This document shows positions 18,752 through 27,199 of a stretch of DNA of 38,129 nucleotides, in pieces (positions within the stretch are counted from its first letter, which is position 1; each line of letters begins with the position of its first letter). The notes under the pieces are model-generated. The model searched no databases. It worked only from the letters and a program-made list of their open reading frames with translations, and was not told the origin of the DNA. The translations under genes and the position numbers were made by a program. The DNA comes from Asaia bogorensis (GTDB lineage: Bacteria; Pseudomonadota; Alphaproteobacteria; Reyranellales; Reyranellaceae): the NCBI GenBank assembly GCA_945905835.1, contig CAMDQJ010000031.1:1-38129 (forward strand), read 5' to 3'.

Positions 18752-19119
18752 AGCTGATGCTGCCTGGCACGGCCGAGGACCGTGTCCTGAAGATGCCCAA
18801 GTTGTCGCTGTGGGGCGGCGTCGATCCGTTCAGCGGAAAGCTCACTGATCCGGCGCTGCCGCATTGCGGCGAGAGCGTGCGGGGCCGCGTACTGATGATC
18901 GCCGAGCCGGTCGGCTCCTCCTCGTCGAGCGCGGTGCTGCTCGAGTTGCTGCACGGCAGCAACGCGCCTGTCGGAATTGTCCTGGGATGCGAGGACGCGA
19001 TCGTCGGCCTCGGAGTCCTCGTGGCGCGCGAGATGGGATGGGCTACCATTCCGATCGCCGTGATGGCGCCGTCGGAGCAGGACAAGATCGCCGACGGCGA
19101 GACAATGAAGATTGGGTAG
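18748..19119 (+). CDS. Aconitase X small (swivel-domain) subunit
   Basis: This 123-residue protein of the aconitase X swivel-domain family (DUF126) has LSLWGGVDPFSGKLTDP near 20-36 and the serine cluster GSSSSSAVLLE near 56-66, followed by NAPVGIVLGCEDAIVGLGVLVARE. In relatives the serine cluster is usually preceded by Arg-Gly; here it reads Val-Gly. The subunit closes over the active site of the large subunit. The ATG overlaps the large subunit's TGA (ATGA), the arrangement expected of a heterodimeric enzyme, and a GTG at 18742 is a less likely start. This gene is fully open although the large subunit carries two stop codons. The CoA transferase gene follows 9 bases later. Confidence 0.88.
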   Translation: MKLMLPGTAEDRVLKMPKLSLWGGVDPFSGKLTDPALPHCGESVRGRVLMIAEPVGSSSSSAVLLELLHGSNAPVGIVLGCEDAIVGLGVLVAREMGWATIPIAVMAPSEQDKIADGETMKIG

Positions 19120-19128
19120 GGGACGGAA

Positions 19129-20334
19129 ATGCCGGGACCGCTTGCGGGCGTAAAGGTGATCGATCTGACGGCGGTGCTGCTGGGGCCGTTCGCGACACAG
19201 CATCTGGCCGACATGGGCGCCGATGTTATCAAGGTCGAGCCGCCGGAGGGCGACCTTTTGCGCGTGTCGGGCGGCGTCATGGGCCGCGACAAGTCGATGG
19301 GCCCGATCTACATGGCGGCCAACCGCAACAAGCGCTCGATCTGCCTCGACCTGAAGAAGCCCGCCGCCTGCGCCGTGCTGAAGGACATGATCAAGACGGC
19401 CGATCTCTTCATTCACAACAGCCGGCCCGCCGCGATCGAGCGCCTAGGCCTGGGCTACGAAGACCTCAAGAAAATAAATCCTTCGATCGTCTATGCCTAT
19501 TCGCTGGGCTACGCGCGCAAAGGTCCCTACGGCCACAAGCCCGCCTTCGACGATCTCGTGCAGGGCGTGAGCGGCGCCGCCTCGCTGCAGAGCCGCGTCG
19601 ACGGCGAGGCGCCGCGCTTCATGCCGAGCCTGATCGCCGACAAGACCACCGGGCTCCATCTCTGCATCGCCGTGCTGGGTGCGCTCTATCATCGCAAATG
19701 CACCGGCGAGGGCCAGATGATCGAGGTGCCGATGCTGGAAACGCTGGCCTCGTTCTGGCTGACCGAGCATCTGTTCGGCAGGACGTGGCGGCCCGAGCGC
19801 GGGTCGATGGGCTACGACCGCATCATCAACAAGTTCCGCCATCCGTTCGCGACCAAGAACGGCTATGTCTGCGCGCTGCCCTATACCGACGCGCACTGGC
19901 TCACCTTTTTCGAGATCGTCGATCGGCCCGACCTCGCCAAGGATCCGCGCTTCTGCGACCGCATCGAGCGGCCCAAGCATTTCAGCGAGCTCTACCAAGT
20001 GCTCGGTTCGCTCCTGAAGCATCGCACGACAGAGGAATGGCTGGAGGCCTTCGACAAGGCCGACATCCCGGCCATGCCAGTGCGCACCCTGGAGGAGCTG
20101 TTCGACGACCCGCACCTCAAGGCCACCGGCTTCTTTACCGACCGCGAACATCCGACCGAGGGGCCGATCACGACTTTTGCCAGCCCCCTCGATTTCGAGA
20201 AGACCAAAACCGAGTTCCGCCGCCACGCCCCGCGTATCGGCGAAGATGGCGAGGAAGTGCTGCGCGAGGCGGGTCTGAGTGATACCGCGATCGAAAAACT
20301 GAAGGCCAACAAGGCGCTGATCGTACCGTCGTGA
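19129..20334 (+). CDS. CaiB/BaiF (family III) CoA transferase
   Basis: This 401-residue family III CoA transferase starts MPGPLAGVKVIDLTAVLLGPFATQHLADMGADVIKVEPPEGD. It carries the nucleotide/CoA-contact segment NRNKRSICLDLK near 66-77 and the catalytic Asp141 in FDDLVQGVSG (the family usually shows YD). The C-terminal half has the small-domain motifs FFTDREHPTEGP and HAPRIGEDGEEVL. AGGGGA precedes the ATG. It is spaced like an operon partner of the aconitase X subunits, so it may activate the acid that aconitase X makes, or make aconitase X's substrate available; this is inference. The downstream PLD-like gene overlaps its stop codon (GTGA). Confidence 0.92.
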   Translation: MPGPLAGVKVIDLTAVLLGPFATQHLADMGADVIKVEPPEGDLLRVSGGVMGRDKSMGPIYMAANRNKRSICLDLKKPAACAVLKDMIKTADLFIHNSRPAAIERLGLGYEDLKKINPSIVYAYSLGYARKGPYGHKPAFDDLVQGVSGAASLQSRVDGEAPRFMPSLIADKTTGLHLCIAVLGALYHRKCTGEGQMIEVPMLETLASFWLTEHLFGRTWRPERGSMGYDRIINKFRHPFATKNGYVCALPYTDAHWLTFFEIVDRPDLAKDPRFCDRIERPKHFSELYQVLGSLLKHRTTEEWLEAFDKADIPAMPVRTLEELFDDPHLKATGFFTDREHPTEGPITTFASPLDFEKTKTEFRRHAPRIGEDGEEVLREAGLSDTAIEKLKANKALIVPS

Positions 20335-21673
20335 AGTCAACGCCGTACATTCCGTTCGCGACGTCTGGATCCTATCCGGCACGTCCCGACAACAAGGTGC
20401 GGATGTTGATTGGAGGTGGGCCGATTTTTCAGCGGATCGGTGAAGCCGTCGACGCTGCCCGGCATAGCATATGGCTGACCATCGCCTTTTATACCGACAA
20501 TTTCTGCTTTCCAGACGGGCGCGGTTCGCTGTTCGACGCCTTGGATCGCGCCGTTGCGCGGGGAGTCGATGTGCGCGTTGTCGTGTGGCGTCCCAATCCC
20601 GAGGTTGCCCGTCGTCCCAACATGTTCATCGGCTCGTCGGCGGATCGCGACCTTCTTGGCAAGCGCGGATCGCGCATCAAGTTCGCTGGGACCGAACCGT
20701 CGGTGTCTTTTGCCAACACCAGAAGAGCTGGGTGATCGATGCCGGCCAGCCGTTGCAGTCGGCGTTCGTCGGCGGTGCCAATCTAGGCGCTCCTTCCTTC
20801 GAATTTCACAACGTCTATCTCGAGGTGGAAGGCCCCGCCGTCACCGACGTCCATCACAATTTTGTCCAGCGTTGGAATGAGGCGAGCGAAAGGGAGAAAG
20901 AAGACGGAAGCTGGAACTGCGATGCGGCAGAAGTCCTTCCTTTTCCTGTGCAGGCCTCCGGGCGGCGCGGTTCGAGCATCGTGCAGATCCAGCGGATGAT
21001 CCAGGGCGGGCTCTATCGCGATGGTCGCCCGACGCCCGGCGGTAACGCCTTCGATGTCGCGCAAGGAGAGCGCTCCGTTCTGGAGCAGTACGAGCGTGCG
21101 ATCGATGCGGCCAAACGCACGATCTATCTGGAAAACCAGGCCATCCCGGTGATGAGCGTGGCAGGTCCCCTCGTGCGGGCGCTGGAACGCGGTGTCGACG
21201 TGGTCCTGCTGGCTCCGGCGAAACCCGAAGACTACGTCTATGCCGCCCGTCATGACCCCAATCAGCGGCCGCGATTCGAGGGTATCGACGCGCTCGGACG
21301 CTATCCCAACTTTCTATTTGCCGGCATTGCGAAGCAGGATGGGGAAAGCCGTCATCCTGTCTATGTGCACTCCAAGCACATGGTGGTCGACAATGCTTGG
21401 GCCACTATCGGCTCGTGCAACCTGCACGCCTTCTCGCTCGCCGGGCATTCCGAGATGAACGCGTCGATCTGGGACGAGGAGGTCGTGCGCGACTTCCGGC
21501 GCCGGCTGTTCGCGCTGCATCTTGGACTGGACGTGGCGCATCTCGACGATCGGGCGGCCGTGCAACTCTATTGCCGCGTCGCGCAGGAAAACCGCGCCAA
21601 AATGGAAGCCGGCGATACAAATTGGCAGGGCAATGTCTTTGCCTTGCCGCCGGAGCGATATGGCCTGACGTAA
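20331..21673 (+). pseudogene. Phospholipase D-like (HKD) protein with a one-base frameshift
   Basis: Two overlapping frames together encode one PLD-superfamily protein of about 447 residues. The first (GTG at 20331, overlapping the upstream TGA) gives SYPARPDNKVRMLIGGG...VDVRVVVWRPN...GSSADRDLLGKRGSRIK and then stops at 20735. The second continues RWDR...H-Q-K-S-W-V-I-D, the first HKD motif, near 20714, and later H-S-K-H-M-V-V-D near 21373-21396, the second. The switch needs one missing base, most likely around 20681 where IK runs into RWDR. An alternative is a slip on TTTT at 20708-20711. Intact members hydrolyse or transfer phosphodiesters such as phospholipids. Apart from the frameshift, both catalytic motifs are intact, so it is either a young pseudogene or a sequencing error. 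Confidence 0.83.
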
Positions 21674-21801
21674 CCGATTCCTTACGTAAACTTGTTCCGC
21701 TTCGCGGCGGGTTGAGCCGCATTCCGGTACGGCCGTGCTTGTCCCGACCAGCCTCGTCGCTAATATCCGGCAACTCGAAAATGCCCGCCCGGGAGGGTTT
21801 C

Positions 21802-22998
21802 ATGGACCTCGCTTTCACTCCGGAAGAACGCAAATTCGCGGACGACGTGCGCGCCTTCGTCCGCGCCAATTTGCCGATCGACGTGCGCGACAAGGTGAAG
21901 AACGGCAAGCACCTCGGCCGCGACGATTACATGCGCTGGCAGCAGGCGCTCGGGAAGCACGGCTGGCTGGTCTACACGTGGCCGAAGAAGCATGGCGGCC
22001 CGGGTTTCACACCGGCGCAGCGCTACATTTTCGAGAACATCTGCGCCGAGGAATACGCGCCCGGCATCATCCCGTTCGGCACCAAGATGGTCGGACCGGT
22101 GATCTACACCTTCGGCAACGACGAGCAGAAGCAGAAGTACCTCGATCCGATCCGCAAGAGCACGGTGTGGTGGTGCCAAGGCTATTCCGAGCCCGGCTCT
22201 GGCTCGGACCTCGCGTCGCTGCGCACCAAGGCGGAGAAAGAGAGCGACCACTACGTCGTGAATGGCTCGAAGACCTGGAACACGATGGGCCACTGGGCCG
22301 ACTGGATCTTCTGCTTGGTACGGACCGATGCCGCGGCCAAGCCGCAGGAAGGCATCTCCTTCCTGCTGATCGACATGAAGACGCCGGGCATCACCGTGAA
22401 GCCGATCATCATGGCCGACGGTGGCCACGAGGTTAACGAGATCTTCTTCGACAACGTGAAGGTCCCCCTCGCCAATCTGATCGGCAAGGAAGGTGAGGGC
22501 TGGACCTACGCCAAGTTCCTGCTGGCCAACGAGCGGCTCGGTATCGCTGCCGTGCCGCAGTCCAAGCGCGGCGTCGAGGCGCTGAAGGATATCGCGCGTG
22601 TCGAACAGGACAACGGCCGCCCGCTGATCGAGAACCAGACCTTTGCCGAGAAGATCGCCGATCTCGAGATCCAGGTGACGGCGCTCGAATACACCGAGTT
22701 GCGCGCGCTGTCGTCGATGGCGCAGGGCGGCCAACCGGGACCGGAAGTGTCCGGCCTCAAAATCCGCGGTTCGGAGATCCAGCAGCGCATCACCGAGCTC
22801 ACCATGGAAGCCGTCGGCGAGTACGCTGCCCCGTATCTGCCGGGCCTGCTGTGGCAAGGTACCAACGAGGCGCCGGTCGGACCGGAATATGCGCATCTCG
22901 CAGCGCCGCGCTACTTCAACACGCGCAAGACCACGATCTATGGCGGCTCCAACGAGATTCAGAAGGGCATCATCAGCAAGATGGTACTGGGGCTGTAG
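21802..22998 (+). CDS. Acyl-CoA dehydrogenase, first of a tandem pair
   Basis: This 398-residue acyl-CoA dehydrogenase has the flavin/substrate segment WCQGYSEPGSGSDLASLRTKA at 124-144, NGSKTWNTMGHWADWIF around 154-170, and the C-terminal IYGGSNEIQKGIISK. In this branch the YEG glutamate is Gly, and Glu244 in LLANERLG probably serves as catalytic base, as in isovaleryl-CoA dehydrogenase (inference). The ATG at 21802 is preceded by GGGAGGG. Its TAG stop is immediately followed by the ATG of a close paralogue. The pairing, plus a third dehydrogenase downstream, recalls heteromeric dehydrogenases used for steroid side chains and other bulky acyl-CoAs. Confidence 0.93.
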   Translation: MDLAFTPEERKFADDVRAFVRANLPIDVRDKVKNGKHLGRDDYMRWQQALGKHGWLVYTWPKKHGGPGFTPAQRYIFENICAEEYAPGIIPFGTKMVGPVIYTFGNDEQKQKYLDPIRKSTVWWCQGYSEPGSGSDLASLRTKAEKESDHYVVNGSKTWNTMGHWADWIFCLVRTDAAAKPQEGISFLLIDMKTPGITVKPIIMADGGHEVNEIFFDNVKVPLANLIGKEGEGWTYAKFLLANERLGIAAVPQSKRGVEALKDIARVEQDNGRPLIENQTFAEKIADLEIQVTALEYTELRALSSMAQGGQPGPEVSGLKIRGSEIQQRITELTMEAVGEYAAPYLPGLLWQGTNEAPVGPEYAHLAAPRYFNTRKTTIYGGSNEIQKGIISKMVLGL

Positions 22999-24162
22999 AT
23001 GGATCTGGCACTCAAGCCCGAACACAAGGCATTCGCCGACGAGGTCCGCGCCTTCGTGCGCGAGAACCTCTCGCCCGCAACCCGAGAGAAGACCTTTTCC
23101 GGTAGGCATTACGACCGCGACGATCATATGGTGTGGCAGAAGGTGCTCGGCCGCAAAGGCTGGCTCGCCTACACTTGGCCGAAGAAATTCGGCGGCCCGG
23201 GCTGGGATGTCACGCAACGCTTCCTGTTCGAGAACGTGCTCGCCGAAGAAGGCGCGCCGCGCATCATACCGTTTGGCGTCAAGATGGTCGGGCCGGTGAT
23301 CTACACCTTCGCCACCGACGAGCAGAAGGAGCGCTTTCTGCCGGGCATACGCTCCTCCGATGTGGCGTGGTGCCAGGGCTATTCCGAGCCTGGTGCCGGC
23401 TCCGATCTCGCCAATCTCCGCACCAAGGCCGAGAAGCAGGGCGACTACTACATCGTGAACGGCCAGAAGACCTGGACCTCCTACGCCCACTGGGGCGACT
23501 GGATTTTCTGCCTGGTGCGCACTGATCCAGCGGCCAAGCCGCAGGAAGGGATCTCCTTCCTGCTGATCGACATGAAGACGCCCGGCATCACCGTGCGTCC
23601 CATCATCATGCTCGACGGCTCCCATTCGGTGAACGACGTGTTCTTCGACAATGTGAAGGTCCCGACCGCCAACCGTATCGGCAAGGAGAACGAGGGCTGG
23701 ACCTGCGCCAAGTTCCTGCTGGCCAACGAGCGGCTCGGCATCGCCGAAGTACCGTCCTCCAAGCGCGGCGTCGGCATGCTGCGATCGATCAGCGACGATC
23801 CGGCGATGGCCGAGAGGATCGCCGACGTCGATTTGCAGGTGCAGGCGCTGGAAATGAGCGAGCTGCGTGCGCTTTCGACCATGGCGCTGGGCGGCGCGCC
23901 CGGCCCCGAGGTTTCGATCCTCAAGGTTCGCGGTTCGGAGATCCAGCAGCGCATCGCGGAACTCGCCATGGAGGCGGTCGGTGAATACGCCGCTCCTTAT
24001 CAGCCCGGCATGCTGTTCCAGGACACCAACGAGACGCCGGTCGGTCCCGATCATGCGCCGCCCGCCGCGCCGCGCTATTTCAACATGCGCAAGACCAGCA
24101 TCTACGGCGGTAGCACCGAAATTCAGAAGAACATCGTGTCCAAGATGGTGCTTGGCCTCTAG
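22999..24162 (+). CDS. Acyl-CoA dehydrogenase, second of a tandem pair
   Basis: This 387-residue paralogue of the preceding protein has long shared blocks: the WCQGYSEPGAGSDLANLRTKAEK flavin segment, PQEGISFLLIDMKTPGITV, KFLLANERLGIA with the putative base Glu, and IYGGSTEIQKNIVSKMVLGL. It lacks about 11 residues present in the first copy between the putative base and the C-terminal helices. The ATG directly abuts the previous TAG with no intergenic base, so translation must be coupled; the Shine-Dalgarno would lie inside the upstream gene's end. Both copies keep their catalytic residues, pointing to two active enzymes or a heteromer rather than a decayed duplicate. Confidence 0.93.
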   Translation: MDLALKPEHKAFADEVRAFVRENLSPATREKTFSGRHYDRDDHMVWQKVLGRKGWLAYTWPKKFGGPGWDVTQRFLFENVLAEEGAPRIIPFGVKMVGPVIYTFATDEQKERFLPGIRSSDVAWCQGYSEPGAGSDLANLRTKAEKQGDYYIVNGQKTWTSYAHWGDWIFCLVRTDPAAKPQEGISFLLIDMKTPGITVRPIIMLDGSHSVNDVFFDNVKVPTANRIGKENEGWTCAKFLLANERLGIAEVPSSKRGVGMLRSISDDPAMAERIADVDLQVQALEMSELRALSTMALGGAPGPEVSILKVRGSEIQQRIAELAMEAVGEYAAPYQPGMLFQDTNETPVGPDHAPPAAPRYFNMRKTSIYGGSTEIQKNIVSKMVLGL

Positions 24163-24200
24163 CGGAGGCTATAAGGCACAAAGGTTTCCGGAGGAGAAAA

Positions 24201-25343
24201 ATGGATCTGTCCCTTTCCGATGAGCAGAAGCAGCTGCAGGAGCAGGCCGAGCGCTTCGTTCGCGACAAGTACGCGTTCGAGAACCGCCGCAAGATCGCCG
24301 CGACCGAACGCGGCTGGTCGCCGGAGAACTGGGCGCAGTTCGCCGAGCTCGGTTGGCTCGCCATTCCGTTCTCGGAAGAAGATGGCGGCATCGGCTTCGG
24401 CCCGATCGGAACCATGATCGTCCTGGAGCAGTTCGGCAAAGGCCTGGTGCTGGAGCCGTTCCTGCCGACGGTGGTTCTTGGTGGCGGCATGATCGCGGCG
24501 GCCGGGACGGCGGCGCAGAAGGAGGCGCTGCTGGCGCCGATGATCGAGGGCAAGAAGCAGTTCGCCTTCGCCTGGCTGGAGCGCCAGAGCCGCTACAATC
24601 TGGCCGACGTGTCGCTCAAGGCGACCAAGGAAGGCGCCGGCTGGTCGCTCTCCGGCCAGAAGGGTGTCGTCTATAATGCGCCCGCCGCCGACCATATCAT
24701 CGTGCTCGCCCGCACCGCTGGTGCTGCGCGCGAGGACAAGGGCCTGACGCTGTTCGTCGTCGACGCCAAGGCCAAGGGTCTCACGCGTCGCGACTATCCG
24801 ACCCAGGATTCGCTGCGCGCTTCGGAACTCACTTTCGACAAGGTCTCGGTCGGCGCCGATGCGGTGCTGGGCAAGGTCGACGGCGCCTTTCCGGTGGTCG
24901 AGGATTCGGTCGACCGCGCCATCGTCGCCCTCTGTGCCGAAGCCACGGGCTGCATGGATGCGATCAACGCCGCGACGCTGGAATACATCAAGACGCGCAA
25001 GCAGTTCGGCGTGCCGATCGGCAAGTTCCAGGTGCTGCAGCACCGCATGGTCGACTGCTTCACCAACGCCCAGGAAGCGCGCTCGATGACCCTGATGGCG
25101 AGCCTCAAGATCGACGATTCAGATTCGACAGTGCGCCGCAAGGCGGCGTCGGGCGCCAAGGTGCAGATCGGCAAGTCGGGCAAGTTCTGCGGCCAGAGCG
25201 CGGTGCAGATGCATGGCGGCATGGGCGTCACCGACGAGCTTTCGGTCAGCCACTATTTCAAGCGGCTGACCATGATCGACCTGATGTTCGGCAATCAGCA
25301 GCATCACCTGACGCGCTACAGCAACCTCTCGATGGCGGCCTAA
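24201..25343 (+). CDS. Acyl-CoA dehydrogenase-like subunit, divergent, without an obvious catalytic base
   Basis: This 380-residue member of the family starts MDLSLSDEQKQLQEQAERFV, with GGAGG before the ATG. The flavin region is poorly kept: FAWLERQSRYNL stands where the active paralogues have GYSEPGSGSD. C-terminal signatures QMHGGMGVTDELSVSHYFKR are clear. The YEG position reads L-M-F-G-N, and the helix-G Glu-Arg pair reads Asp-Arg (SVDRAIVALCAEATG), so neither usual catalytic Glu is evident. In heteromeric acyl-CoA dehydrogenases one subunit lacks the base and helps shape the active site, so this protein may partner one of the tandem pair 38 bases upstream. That is inference from context. 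Confidence 0.88.
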   Translation: MDLSLSDEQKQLQEQAERFVRDKYAFENRRKIAATERGWSPENWAQFAELGWLAIPFSEEDGGIGFGPIGTMIVLEQFGKGLVLEPFLPTVVLGGGMIAAAGTAAQKEALLAPMIEGKKQFAFAWLERQSRYNLADVSLKATKEGAGWSLSGQKGVVYNAPAADHIIVLARTAGAAREDKGLTLFVVDAKAKGLTRRDYPTQDSLRASELTFDKVSVGADAVLGKVDGAFPVVEDSVDRAIVALCAEATGCMDAINAATLEYIKTRKQFGVPIGKFQVLQHRMVDCFTNAQEARSMTLMASLKIDDSDSTVRRKAASGAKVQIGKSGKFCGQSAVQMHGGMGVTDELSVSHYFKRLTMIDLMFGNQQHHLTRYSNLSMAA

Positions 25344-25371
25344 GCGCGCCGCCGCGAAGGCGGAGCGGCAC

Positions 25372-26328
25372 GTGAACGCCATCATCGACATCATCGTGCC
25401 GGTATTCGGCATGGTGGCGGTGGGCTACGTCCTCGGCCAGAAGCTGCTGTCGGTCGAGGGCCTGCGCGGGCTGGTCAACGTCACCTTCTTCGTGCTGTTC
25501 CCCGCGCTGCTCTTCCGCTCGACGGCGACGGTACGGCTCGACGCGCTGGAGCCCGCCATCCTTCTGGTGTTCTTCGGCGCGGTCCTGCTGCTCTATTTCC
25601 TGCTGATGCTGCTTGGCCGGGCGATGGACATGAAGCTCGGCGACCAGACGGTCTTCGCGCTGTCCGGCACCTTCTCCAACGGCGTCGGCATCGGCATTCC
25701 CTTCGTCAGCTACGCCTTCGGGCCGGCGGGGCTGGTGCCGCTGCTGATGATCATCAGCATCCACTCGCTGGTCATGCTGACTTTGTCGTCGTTCATCCTC
25801 GAAGTGGCGGCGGCGCAGGGCGCGCGCGGACGCCTGCTCGCCAAGCTGGGTGCAGCCGCCTTCACCATGCTGAAGCATCCCATCATCCCGCCGATTATCC
25901 TGGGGCTTGGCTGGGCAGAGCTTGCCGTGCACGTGCCGGGTCTCGCCATCCCACGCGTGATCGATCGCATTCTCGAGGCGTTCTCCATCGCAGCGCCGCC
26001 ATGTGGGCTCATCATGGCCGGCGCCTCGCTCGCCCATGTCGGGTTGAAGGAGCATTGGCAGCCCGCGGCCCTGGCGACCTTCTTCAAGCTTTTGGTCCTG
26101 CCGGTCATGGTCTGGCTGACCGGCCGCTACGTCTTCCCGCTCGATCCGCTGTGGCTCACGGTCGCGACGCTCAACTCGGCGTTGCCGGTCGGCGCCAACG
26201 TCTACCTGATCGCCCAGCTCTACGGTGTCGGCGTTGGCCGCGCCACCAACGCCGTGGTGATCTCGACGGCGCTGAGCGCCTTCACCCTGTCGATCGTGCT
26301 GTTGTTGCTGGGCGTGCAGGCGCGCTAG
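25372..26328 (+). CDS. AEC (auxin efflux carrier) family transporter
   Basis: This is a 318-residue inner-membrane protein with about ten hydrophobic segments split by a more polar centre, the layout of the AEC/BASS-like fold. It starts NAIIDIIVPVFGMVAVGYVLGQK and ends with SALPVGANVYLIAQLYGVG, where Pro-Val-Gly-Ala-Asn is a recurrent AEC motif in the last third. Family members in bacteria move malate, malonate and other organic acids. The start is GTG at 25372 with GGAG 7 bases before. It follows the three dehydrogenase genes by 28 bases and precedes the dioxygenase by 25, so all may be one transcript. Confidence 0.9.
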   Translation: MNAIIDIIVPVFGMVAVGYVLGQKLLSVEGLRGLVNVTFFVLFPALLFRSTATVRLDALEPAILLVFFGAVLLLYFLLMLLGRAMDMKLGDQTVFALSGTFSNGVGIGIPFVSYAFGPAGLVPLLMIISIHSLVMLTLSSFILEVAAAQGARGRLLAKLGAAAFTMLKHPIIPPIILGLGWAELAVHVPGLAIPRVIDRILEAFSIAAPPCGLIMAGASLAHVGLKEHWQPAALATFFKLLVLPVMVWLTGRYVFPLDPLWLTVATLNSALPVGANVYLIAQLYGVGVGRATNAVVISTALSAFTLSIVLLLLGVQAR

Positions 26329-26353
26329 GCTGGGGCCGACCGGAGGAAACGAC

Positions 26354-27199
26354 ATGGCTTACGAAACCGTGGAAGTCCGCAAACTGACCGGCGGCTGTGG
26401 CGCCGAGGTGCTGGGCATCGACGTGACGTCGATGAGCAATCGGCAATGGGGCGAGGTCCAGCAGGCCTTCGTCGAGCACGGCGTCATCTTTTTCCGCGAC
26501 CAGAGCCTAACGCCCGAGCAGCATATCGCGTTCGCGCGGCGCTGGGGGTCGATCGACGTCAACCGCTACTTCACGCCCGTCGCCGGCTATCCGGAGATCG
26601 CCGAGGTCCGCAAGGAGCCGGAGCAGAAGAAGAACATCGGCGAAGGCTGGCATACCGATCACACCTACGACGCCATACCGGCCATGGGGTCGATCCTGGT
26701 GGCGCGCGAGCTGCCGTCGAAGGGCGGCGACACGTCGTTCGCCAACATCTACCGAGCGTTCGAGACATTGTCGGAAGGGCTGAAGCGGACGTTGCGCGGC
26801 CTCAATGCGGTGCATTCGTCGGCGCATGTGTTCGGCACCAAGGCGCGCCAGGGCAAGGGCGACGATCTCACCTTCCACAATGGCGACCAGGTGGGCGACG
26901 TCGTCCATCCGGCCGTGATCCGACATCCGCTGAGCGGCCGGGAAGCGCTTTACGTCAACGCGGACTTCACCATCCATTTTGAGGGCTGGAGCGCGGAAGA
27001 CAGCAAGCCGCTCCTGCAGCATCTCTATGCCCATGTGACGCGACCCGAATTCACCAGCCGCTTCCAGTGGCGGCCAGGCTCGATCGCTTTCTGGGACAAT
27101 CGTGCGACCTGGCACAGTGCAGCCAACGACTATCACGGTGAGCGCCGGCTGATGCATCGCATCACCGTCGGTGGCTGCAAGCTGGAAGCCGCCAGCTAG
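26354..27199 (+). CDS. TauD/TfdA-family 2-oxoglutarate-dependent dioxygenase
   Basis: This 281-residue non-haem iron dioxygenase has the iron facial triad as His100 and Asp102 in GWHTDHTY and distal His254 in FWDNRATWHSA. The 2-oxoglutarate-binding arginine lies in the RRLMHRITV segment near 264-272. N-terminal GAEVLGIDV and HGVIFFRDQSLTPEQHIAFARRWG are classic TauD features. Members hydroxylate taurine, alkyl sulfates, 2,4-D and similar compounds, releasing sulfite or an aldehyde; the substrate here is not evident. GGAGGAAACGAC precedes the ATG. The stop shares one CTAG with the stop of the convergent TSUP permease gene, a family sometimes linked to sulfur-compound transport. Confidence 0.93.
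   Translation: MAYETVEVRKLTGGCGAEVLGIDVTSMSNRQWGEVQQAFVEHGVIFFRDQSLTPEQHIAFARRWGSIDVNRYFTPVAGYPEIAEVRKEPEQKKNIGEGWHTDHTYDAIPAMGSILVARELPSKGGDTSFANIYRAFETLSEGLKRTLRGLNAVHSSAHVFGTKARQGKGDDLTFHNGDQVGDVVHPAVIRHPLSGREALYVNADFTIHFEGWSAEDSKPLLQHLYAHVTRPEFTSRFQWRPGSIAFWDNRATWHSAANDYHGERRLMHRITVGGCKLEAAS

Noticed and set aside
20706-20713. Programmed -1 frameshift at the TCTTTTG run of the PLD gene
   Set aside because: The heptamer is not a canonical slippery site and no downstream stem-loop or pseudoknot is evident. The RWDR segment upstream already reads better in the second frame.
21668-21687. ACGTAA/TTACGT inverted repeat after the PLD gene as a terminator
   Set aside because: The stem is only 6 bp and AT-rich, with no T-run. 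The match may be chance, so I do not annotate it.
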